The translations under genes and the position numbers were made by a program. A stretch of 31,957 nucleotides of DNA from NCBI GenBank assembly GCA_000436835.1, contig FR889140.1, forward strand, positions 1 through 31,957, read 5' to 3'. Below are positions 24,139-29,016 of the stretch, one piece after another. Within the stretch, counting starts at the first letter, position 1. Each line of letters begins with the position of its first letter. The DNA is from Eubacterium sp. CAG:251 (GTDB lineage: Bacteria > Bacillota > Clostridia > Oscillospirales > Acutalibacteraceae). Below the pieces are notes generated by a model. It was not told where the DNA came from. It worked only from the letters and a program-made list of their open reading frames with translations, and searched no databases.

Positions 24139-24169
24139 AGGCAGAGAGCACTTTAGATGCTCTCTGCCT
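24139..24169 (-). promoter_or_regulatory. Intergenic stem-loop between binding protein and permease genes
   Basis: A perfect 12-bp stem (24139-24150 with 24158-24169, core GGCAGAGAGCA) with a 7-nt loop lies between two genes of one operon. No T tract follows on the minus strand (AATTTGCTG). It resembles the stem-loop in the nucleoside operon and probably protects or attenuates the upstream mRNA segment. Confidence 0.7.
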
Positions 24170-24202
24170 GATAAATATTATAATGTTTAAAATATAAGTG
24201 CC

Positions 24203-25051
24203 TTATTTAGCAAGGTTAACACCGTACTTTTCAGAAAGCTTGTCCATTGTTCCGTCTGTTTTAAGTTCTGCAAGAATTCTGTTTACCTCAGCAGTAAGGT
24301 CTGAACCCTTTCTGAAGCCTGCGGCATATTCCTCAGTTGTAAGAGAAATTGAATAACCGAGATTTGAAAAGTCCGTACCCTCTTTAGTCATTGAATTAGC
24401 CATTGTTGAATCAATAATACAAGCGTCTGCCGTGCCTGACTTAACTTCTTTAAGTGCATCTGACTGGGCTGAAAGAGAAACAACATTATTTGAAAGTTTC
24501 TTTGCCTCTGCTTCACCTGCAGAGCCTTTTTCAACAGCAATTGTTAAATTAGCAGCTTTGACAGCATCTTTATCTTTATACTTTGAAAGAACATCCTTTT
24601 TCATAACAACAACTTGGCTGTTACCTGCATAAGCATCTGAAATATCACAATTTTTCTTAACCGAATCAGAAACAGTCATACCGTTCCAAATGCAGTCAAT
24701 TGTGCCTGAATTAAGTTCAATAAACTTATTATCCCAATTGATAACAACAAATTCAACTTTAATGCCCATCTTATCTGCAACTGCTCTTACAAGATCTGCA
24801 TCAAAGCCGACCCACTCGTCGCTTCCTTTAACCTTATAATCGATAGGCTCATAATCTGTAATGCCAACAACGATTTTATTAGCATCCTTAACTTTATCAA
24901 GGTCTGCAACTGTTTTAACAGTCGTATCACCCTTACTTGATGAATAAGGCACAACCTCATCATCTTTTCCCGATTTTGAGCAACCTGCAAATCCTGCTAC
25001 TACACAAGCAATCATAGCAAGTGCCAAAAATACCGATAAAAATCTTTTCAT
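24203..25051 (-). CDS. Amino acid-binding lipoprotein of an ABC importer
   Basis: This 282-aa extracellular solute-binding protein (SBP_bac_3 type) has a lipoprotein signal with lipobox GFAGC and lipidated Cys24, then a Ser/Lys/Gly linker. The mature domain starts IVVGITDYEPIDYK and has WVGFDADLVRAVADKMGIKVEFV, TIDCIWNGMTVS and VAVEKGSAGEAEAKKL equivalents typical of the family. It is the first gene of the operon. Ligand specificity is not visible. Confidence 0.93.
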   Translation of the reverse strand: MKRFLSVFLALAMIACVVAGFAGCSKSGKDDEVVPYSSSKGDTTVKTVADLDKVKDANKIVVGITDYEPIDYKVKGSDEWVGFDADLVRAVADKMGIKVEFVVINWDNKFIELNSGTIDCIWNGMTVSDSVKKNCDISDAYAGNSQVVVMKKDVLSKYKDKDAVKAANLTIAVEKGSAGEAEAKKLSNNVVSLSAQSDALKEVKSGTADACIIDSTMANSMTKEGTDFSNLGYSISLTTEEYAAGFRKGSDLTAEVNRILAELKTDGTMDKLSEKYGVNLAK

Positions 25052-25081
25052 TTTTAATTCCTACTTTCACGATTTTTCACA

Positions 25082-25142
25082 TTAGCGCTTTGCCACGCTA
25101 AATCGATGATTTAATTATATCAAACGATTATCAAAAATGCAA
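25082..25142 (-). promoter_or_regulatory. Promoter and leader hairpin of the amino acid ABC operon
   Basis: Minus strand: -35 TTGCAT (25137-25142), 17 nt, consensus -10 TATAAT (25114-25119). The leader contains a small hairpin TTAGCG-N8-CGCTAA (25082-25101). Confidence 0.75.
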
Positions 25143-25192
25143 GAACTTTTTTCGAAATTAAAGATTATATATTATTTTGCACAAATATTTGC

Positions 25193-25905
25193 TCATATCA
25201 GTTTTAAAAATCTTACGATATGCTGTGCATATTCGGCATAATCTACATCTCTTTAGTATTTTTCTTCTGACAGGTTATCATTATTATCATTTTTAATATT
25301 TCTTCTTCCGTCACTGTCCCCTTCTCGTTGAATCTTCTCTTTATCGAGTTCAACATTATTTGCTGTTGTTCTTCCGTCTCCAGCGAATCTAATGTCGCCA
25401 TTATTATATCCGTCGAAATTTTCAGATATTTCATGTCCGCCACTAATGTCTCTTCTATCGGTGTTAACATTATTTACATCCTTTCTTTCATGTATATTTT
25501 CTGATTTTTTCATTTTTATAACAGTTAAATTATAATCATTATCAAGAGTATAATAATAATAAACATTATTAAGATACTTGTGACATACTTTACCAACCTT
25601 GTCCGAATCCCATGTTAATGCCTCGAAATAAAGCTTATTATACTCTGCTTTTGATAATTTAACATTAGTATATTCTGTTTCGTCAAACTCGTCAATATCA
25701 ACATCACGAGAAATTTTTGTATCGGTATTATTGACATTTGAAGCATTATTTGCTATATTATCTGTGCGAGACAAGTCGTAACTATTATAACCTCTGGATT
25801 CTTTATCCTTTGCGTTCAGTGAGACTGTCTCGCTTTTATTTTACGTGCAAAGAAAAATATCGCTTTTCTGTTTACAAAGTTCCTTTGCTTTGGAAAAATG
25901 TTCAT
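25193..25905 (-). pseudogene. Decayed gene of an unknown repeat family (copy A)
   Basis: Read from an ATG at 25905, the minus strand encodes MNIFPKQRNFVNRKAIFFFA. A 1-nt loss relative to the copy at 27.1 kb and a CAA-to-TAA change then break the frame. The frame resumes as NKSETVSLNAKDKESRGY and continues through TDNIANNASNVNNTDTKIS and ALTWDSDKVGKVCHKYLNN to NLSEEKY. There a TAA replaces a serine codon seen in the related fragment at 26.15 kb. Beyond it RDVDYAEYAQHIVRFLKLI continues to a TGA at 25193. The SRDVD-type linkers remind me of low-complexity parts of large mobile-element proteins, but I cannot name a family. Several stops and a shift argue against a functional product. Confidence 0.6.
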
Positions 25906-26023
25906 AACCGTCGTATTGACATAATTGAGCGTTTTTTTAATCGTTTGAGAATCTGCCAACGTCAAGTGAAAACTTTGTATCGGTATTATTGACATTTTGC
26001 AACTTATTGAGTAAACTATATAT
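25727..26023 (+). repeat. Direct repeat of about 297 bp, copy A
   Basis: Near-identical (roughly 90% by eye) to 27038-27335 in the same orientation. It spans the promoter of RNA unit 1, the whole of unit 1, the MNIFPKQRNF coding start and the promoter of unit 2. Differences are single substitutions and short indels. A shorter related segment of about 83 bp (25680-25762) is also found at 26601-26682. Confidence 0.85.
25764..25842 (+). ncRNA. Candidate small RNA unit 1
   Basis: Promoter -35 TTGACA (25731-25736), 17 nt, -10 TATATT (25754-25759). The RNA of about 79 nt is closed by GCGAGACA (25766-25773) with TGTCTCGC (25826-25833), has an inner GGAT/ATCC hairpin with a 5-nt loop and ends in TTTTATTTT. 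It is antisense to the decayed minus-strand gene. Its paralogue is unit 5. Confidence 0.5.
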
Positions 26024-26095
26024 AGAAGATGAAGCATTGCTGGGTGTCGTCTTTTGACCATTCCCAGTCTTGAACAATGTTTCATCTTCTTTTTT
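26024..26095 (+). ncRNA. Candidate small RNA unit 2
   Basis: Promoter -35 TTGACA (25989-25994), 17 nt, weaker -10 TAAACT (26012-26017). The RNA of about 72 nt forms a 16-bp outer stem (26024-26039 with 26075-26090, one G-U). It continues as CTGGG/CCCAG and a GTC-TTTT-GAC tip, with an unpaired TCTTGAA on the 3' side. TTTTTT follows the stem. Confidence 0.55.
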
Positions 26096-26687
26096 ATTTA
26101 TATAGGCACTTTTTATTAAAAAAAGTAAAACGCCCTCGGCATAGTCTACATTTCTTGAGTATTTTTCTTCTGACAGGTTATCATTATCGCCATTTTCAGC
26201 AATTCCTCTTCCGTTACTTTCCCTTTTTGCTCGTATCTTTTGATTATCGAATTTATCATTGTTATTAAATTTTTCTTGTTCATACCTAAATATGTTGCTA
26301 TTGTCATTGCTGCTGTTTCTGTTACTTTTAATGAGTTCAGAAATTGAAACAGTATTTCCATTAAATCTTCTTCCGTACGCTTTTCTAATTGCATTATATT
26401 CACTCCTTGTTCTTTTCTTGGCTTTATAAATAATTATATCCCTTGTTTCATTGTCAAGCATTTTATAAAGATAAAACCTATCTTCAATGCTTATACAACG
26501 CACTTGATTAAGATATTTTATATCATCCCATGTCATAACTTCATGTTTAAGACTTGCATAGCCTCTTAAACCGGTTGTATTGATTACATTGTAATCCCTT
26601 TCGTCAAACTCGTCAATATTAACGTCACGAGAAAATTTTGTGTCAGTATTATTGACATTTGAAACATTATTTGCTATATTATCTTTC

Positions 26688-26766
26688 GCAAGGCTGATAA
26701 TTCTTTCACGCTGGGATGTATTGAATCCAAGTGCGTGTAAAGTTTTGTCAGCCTTGTTTTTATTTT
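26688..26766 (+). ncRNA. Candidate small RNA unit 3
   Basis: Promoter -35 TTGACA (26652-26657), 17 nt, -10 TATATT (26675-26680). Outer stem GCAAGGCTGA (26688-26697) with TCAGCCTTGT (26748-26757), extendable by three pairs. Inner stem CACGC/GCGTG, then GGAT/ATCC. It ends GTTTTTATTTT. Its promoter shares 83 nt of flank with unit 1, but the RNA body is different. Confidence 0.5.
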
Positions 26767-26900
26767 GCAAATTCATATTGTGAATATAAAATTTATTTTC
26801 TGCGACACTTTTTATTACCAAAAGTAAAACACCCTCGGAACAGTCTACATCACGAGAAAACAATTATTGACACAATCGAGCAAATTGAATATACTAATTG

Positions 26901-26959
26901 TAGGACCAGTAGGAGGTGTCGAAACCTCCGGGGATAAGCTCCCGGCTGGTTCTTTTTTT
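26901..26959 (+). ncRNA. Candidate small RNA unit 4 (GC-rich three-way junction)
   Basis: Promoter -35 TTGACA (26867-26872), 17 nt, -10 TATACT (26890-26895), the best in the cluster. The RNA of about 60 nt has outer stem GGACCAG (26903-26909) with CTGGTTC (26946-26952). Inside are two hairpins: GGAGGT/ACCTCC (26912-26929) and GGG/CCC (26930-26943). A T7 tract follows. Its body is more GC-rich than its surroundings. It could alternatively be a stand-alone terminator. Confidence 0.5.
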
Positions 26960-27007
26960 GCATTTACAGCATATAATACGTCTATGGACTGTATTTCATT
27001 AGTATGT

Positions 27008-27217
27008 TTATTCACTATAAACGAAACAACAAATGGCATTATTGACATTTGAAGCATTATTTGCTATATTATCTGTACGAGGCAGTTCGTCGTTAATATA
27101 ACCTCTGGATATTTTATCCTTTGCGTTCAATGCGACTGTCTCGTTTTTATTTTGCGTGGCAAAGAAAAATATCGCTTTTCTGTTGATAAAGTTCCTTTGC
27201 TTTGGAAAAATGTTCAT
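27008..27217 (-). pseudogene. 5' fragment of the repeat family (copy B)
   Basis: From an ATG at 27217 the frame reads MNIFPKQRNFINRKAIFFFATQNK, then NETVALNAKDKISRGY and TDNIANNASNVNN. It then runs into unrelated AICCFVYSE and a stop at the edge of the duplicated block, near 27038. It keeps the frame that copy A has lost, showing that the ancestral gene was coding here. It is 69 codons, truncated by recombination, with no strong ribosome binding site. Confidence 0.5.
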
Positions 27218-27335
27218 AACCGTCGTATTGCCATAATTAAGCGTTTCTTAAATCGTTTGAGAATCTGTCAACGTCAAGTGAAAATTTTGTATCGATATTG
27301 TTGACATTTTGCAACTTATTGAGTAAAGTATATAT
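27038..27335 (+). repeat. Direct repeat of about 297 bp, copy B
   Basis: Partner of 25727-26023, carrying unit 5 and the promoter of unit 6. The copies diverge sharply at both ends: upstream of ATTATTGACA, and after the -10 region of units 2 and 6. Confidence 0.85.
27075..27153 (+). ncRNA. Candidate small RNA unit 5
   Basis: Promoter -35 TTGACA (27042-27047), 17 nt, -10 TATATT (27065-27070). Outer stem ACGAGGCA (27077-27084) with TGTCTCGT (27137-27144), extendable inward by GT/AC. Inner GGAT/ATCC hairpin; tail TTTTTATTTT. Compared with unit 1, the outermost pair changes from G-C to A-T and another from A-T to G-U, so pairing is kept. Confidence 0.5.
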
Positions 27336-27404
27336 GGATACATTGTCGCTGAGCAAACCACTTTCGTGGCGAGGCTCAGTCTTGAACGGCAATGTATCTT
27401 TTTT
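27335..27404 (+). ncRNA. Candidate small RNA unit 6
   Basis: Promoter -35 TTGACA (27301-27306), 17 nt, -10 TAAAGT (27324-27329). Outer stem GATACATTG (27337-27345) with CAATGTATC (27390-27398), then CTGAGC/GCTCAG and a CCAC-TTTC-GTGG tip. The unpaired 3' linker TCTTGAACGG matches the one in unit 2. A T6 tract follows. Confidence 0.55.
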
Positions 27405-27408
27405 ATTT

Positions 27409-27449
27409 AAGCAATAAAAAAGTCGTCACGAACGATATGCAGTCCGTGA
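27409..27449 (-). terminator. Minus-strand terminator, repeat copy 1
   Basis: The 41-nt sequence is repeated at 27535-27575 with three differences. On the minus strand TCACGGAC pairs with GTTCGTGA and is followed by CGACTTTTTTATTG, a terminator form. Confidence 0.6.
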
Positions 27450-27466
27450 GTGAAAAGAATCGGGGT

Positions 27467-27492
27467 CCCCGGAAAGCGTAAGCTTTTTGGGG
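27467..27492. repeat. GNRA-capped hairpin between the two terminator copies
   Basis: CCCCGGAAAGC (27467-27477) pairs with GCTTTTTGGGG (27482-27492), two G-U pairs, across a GTAA tetraloop. It is GC-rich compared with the island. Function unknown. Confidence 0.55.
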
Positions 27493-27534
27493 AGAGGAGG
27501 AACGACGGAATGAGTGAGCTGATGACTTTTATAT

Positions 27535-27580
27535 AAGCAATAAAAAAGTCATCACGAACGATATAAAGTCCGTGACGACG
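27535..27580 (-). terminator. Minus-strand terminator, repeat copy 2, after the tRNA-Ser 3' fragment
   Basis: On the minus strand GTCGTCACGGAC pairs with GTTCGTGATGAC (two G-U) and is followed by TTTTTTATTG. It lies directly downstream of the duplicated tRNA-Ser 3' end, where a tRNA terminator would be expected. Confidence 0.7.
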
Positions 27581-27581
27581 A

Positions 27582-27602
27582 TGGCGCAGATGTGGGGATT
27601 CG
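27582..27602 (-). repeat. Duplicated 3' end of tRNA-Ser (possible att remnant)
   Basis: 21 nt identical to 27745-27765, covering CCA, the discriminator, the acceptor 3' strand and half of the T arm of tRNA-Ser. Tyrosine recombinases commonly use the 3' ends of tRNA genes as attachment sites, so this looks like an integration or excision scar. No integrase gene is in the window. Confidence 0.75.
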
Positions 27603-27608
27603 CCCATT

Positions 27609-27668
27609 GAAAGCTAAAGCTTTCTTCGGCACGCCCGCGGGCACCGAAACAGTCCACCGGACTGTTTC
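27609..27668. repeat. Cluster of GC-rich palindromes
   Basis: Three adjacent inverted repeats: GAAAGCT/AGCTTTC (27609-27624), TTCGG/CCGAA around the self-complementary GCCCGCGGGC (27625-27648), and GAAACAGTCC/GGACTGTTTC (27646-27668, 3-nt loop). The segment is flanked by GGGATTCG (27595-27602) and CGAATCCC (27690-27697), the two halves of a tRNA T arm. Confidence 0.65.
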
Positions 27669-27708
27669 TATCCTTTGGATTGCCCTGTTCGAATCCCGTT
27701 CTTTACAG

Positions 27709-27735
27709 CAAAAATAAAAAGCCGCAAAAGCGGCT
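27709..27735 (-). terminator. Terminator of tRNA-Ser
   Basis: AGCCGC/GCGGCT with a 4-nt loop, followed on the minus strand by TTTTATTTTT, starting 10 nt after the tRNA 3' end. Confidence 0.88.
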
Positions 27736-27744
27736 CTTTATTTT

Positions 27745-27837
27745 TGGCGCAGATGTGGGGATTCGAACCCCAGAAGCCTCGTTAAAGACTTACACGATTT
27801 CCAATCGTGCTCCTTCGGCCAGCTCGGACACATCTGC
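27745..27837 (-). tRNA. tRNA-Ser (anticodon GGA)
   Basis: A 93-nt class II tRNA with CCA encoded. The acceptor GCAGATG pairs with CATCTGC, discriminator G. The anticodon arm CACGATTGGAAATCGTG gives GGA for serine UCC/UCU. A long variable arm (built on GTCTTTAACGAGGC) is typical of serine, and the T arm is GGGGTTCGAATCCCC. It has its own promoter downstream of mscS. Confidence 0.98.
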
Positions 27838-27854
27838 ATATTTAATGCTTTGAT

Positions 27855-27883
27855 ATTATAACTTATCAAAGCAAAAAAATCAA
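27855..27883 (-). promoter_or_regulatory. Promoter of tRNA-Ser
   Basis: Minus strand: -35 TTGATT (27878-27883), 17 nt, -10 TATAAT (27855-27860). It overlaps a 10-bp inverted repeat TGCTTTGATA/TATCAAAGCA (about 27846-27873) that could also mark the end of the mscS transcript. Confidence 0.65.
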
Positions 27884-27886
27884 TGT

Positions 27887-28999
27887 TTATTTTTCATTAT
27901 TTTTAATTTTAAGTTCATTTGCAAAATAAAGCGAGCGTGAATCAAATGCAAAATCAATATTCATACTCTCGGCAAGAGCCTTAACGTCGCAATTGAATTT
28001 CGTTTTAAAATCGAAAAATTCAGCAAGAGGTACAATATCGGCATAAAAGAACACCTCTATATCAAGCGATGAATCGGAATAATTTACAAAATTAACACGG
28101 ACATCCGTTTTATCGACCTCTTTATAAGAATTGATAAGACTTCTTAATTTGTTACAAAAAGCGTCAATTTCCTTAGCGGAATGTTTATATTCAATGCCCA
28201 AGGTTTCGTTTACAAGGCGGTGCGACATACGGGAAAGATTGATAATAGCACTGTTGGCAACCGTAGTATTAGGATAAATCTTTTGGCTGCCGTCAGTCAT
28301 TCTAAGCCTGGTAGTACGGATTTTAATTTCCTCAACCTGACCGACCTCATTGTCAATCTTAATAAAATCATCTACCTCAAACGGCTTATCGTAAATAATA
28401 ATGAAGCCCGAAAGGAGATTTTCAACAGCATCCTTGCAAGCAAAAGCAACGGCAACGCCGCCGATACCCAAAGCCGCAAAAACTCTTGTAGCGCTGATAC
28501 CGAACTGTTCAAGCATAAGAAGCGCCGAAATAATAACAACAATAATTTTAATTATATTCGAAATAAAATTAACTGCGGTCTTTTTTGTTTTGGAGTCATC
28601 ATCCTTTAAAACGAACGAAAAATCGCTATTGATAAAATTAATCAAAAACCAAGCGATTGAGAAAATAATTCCAAGTTTAAAAATCAGCAAAACAGGATTG
28701 CGAATTTCTCCGCTTGGGGCAATAATTTCTGTACCGATATAAATTCCTAATACTAAAACAAAGAATGAAAGCGGAGTTGAAAGAGCGTCAACAAGCGCTT
28801 TTTGTGCAAGTTCGCTTTTTCTTGCCAAAGTTTTTGTGCAAAGCCAAACAACAGCCTTTGAAATTTGCTTTTTGAACACAGCAAGCAACAAAAATACTGC
28901 CAAGCCTATAATGAGTCTCAGCAGCATTTCCCTTTCGTTCTTAACACCTTCAATGGACGTTACAAGCTTTGACAGAACTTTATTTAAACTGTCACTCAT
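27887..28999 (-). CDS. MscS-family mechanosensitive channel
   Basis: This 370-aa inner-membrane protein should open under membrane tension and release solutes during hypo-osmotic shock. Membrane helices are visible around residues 26-45, 75-95, 103-122 and 145-165. The pore-lining TM3 is FAALGIGGVAVAFACKDAVENLLSGFIIIYDKPFEVDDFI, followed by the beta domain with GQVEEIKIRTTRLRMTDGSQKIYPN and a C-terminal alpha/beta domain. It has one more N-terminal helix than small MscS. The ATG lies 17 nt after the purF stop with a GAGAGG site, so it is probably co-transcribed with purF. Confidence 0.93.
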   Translation of the reverse strand: MSDSLNKVLSKLVTSIEGVKNEREMLLRLIIGLAVFLLLAVFKKQISKAVVWLCTKTLARKSELAQKALVDALSTPLSFFVLVLGIYIGTEIIAPSGEIRNPVLLIFKLGIIFSIAWFLINFINSDFSFVLKDDDSKTKKTAVNFISNIIKIIVVIISALLMLEQFGISATRVFAALGIGGVAVAFACKDAVENLLSGFIIIYDKPFEVDDFIKIDNEVGQVEEIKIRTTRLRMTDGSQKIYPNTTVANSAIINLSRMSHRLVNETLGIEYKHSAKEIDAFCNKLRSLINSYKEVDKTDVRVNFVNYSDSSLDIEVFFYADIVPLAEFFDFKTKFNCDVKALAESMNIDFAFDSRSLYFANELKIKNNEK

Positions 29000-29016
29000 A
29001 ATTAACCTCTCTAAAA

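Larger units (their letters stand above)
25937..26863 (-). pseudogene. Long chimeric fragment of the same repeat family
   Basis: An open frame of 308 codons begins only at a TTG without a ribosome binding site, so it is probably 5'-truncated. It contains two SRDVD/SRNVD..EGVLL..IKS segments (near both ends), one NVSNVNNTDTKFSRDVNIDEF linker, and a middle domain VMTWDDIKYLNQVRCISIEDRFYLYKM..NETRDIIIYKAKK. The middle domain is clearly related to ALTWDSDKVGKVCHKYLNN..YYYY in copy A. The frame ends NVNNTDTKFSLDV and a stop. The repeated ends suggest fusion of two family members by recombination. It may be expressed or merely an open remnant; no function can be assigned. Confidence 0.45.

Noticed and set aside
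27409..27575. CRISPR array
   Set aside because: There are only two copies of the 41-nt repeat, both folding as terminators. There is no third repeat and no cas gene.
27407..27607. 66-codon minus-strand ORF across the terminator repeats
   Set aside because: It runs through duplicated terminators and hairpins, lacks a ribosome binding site and resembles no protein.
25193..27840. Complete prophage or conjugative element
   Set aside because: No integrase, transposase, structural, replication or relaxase gene is present. Only remnants and small RNA candidates are visible.
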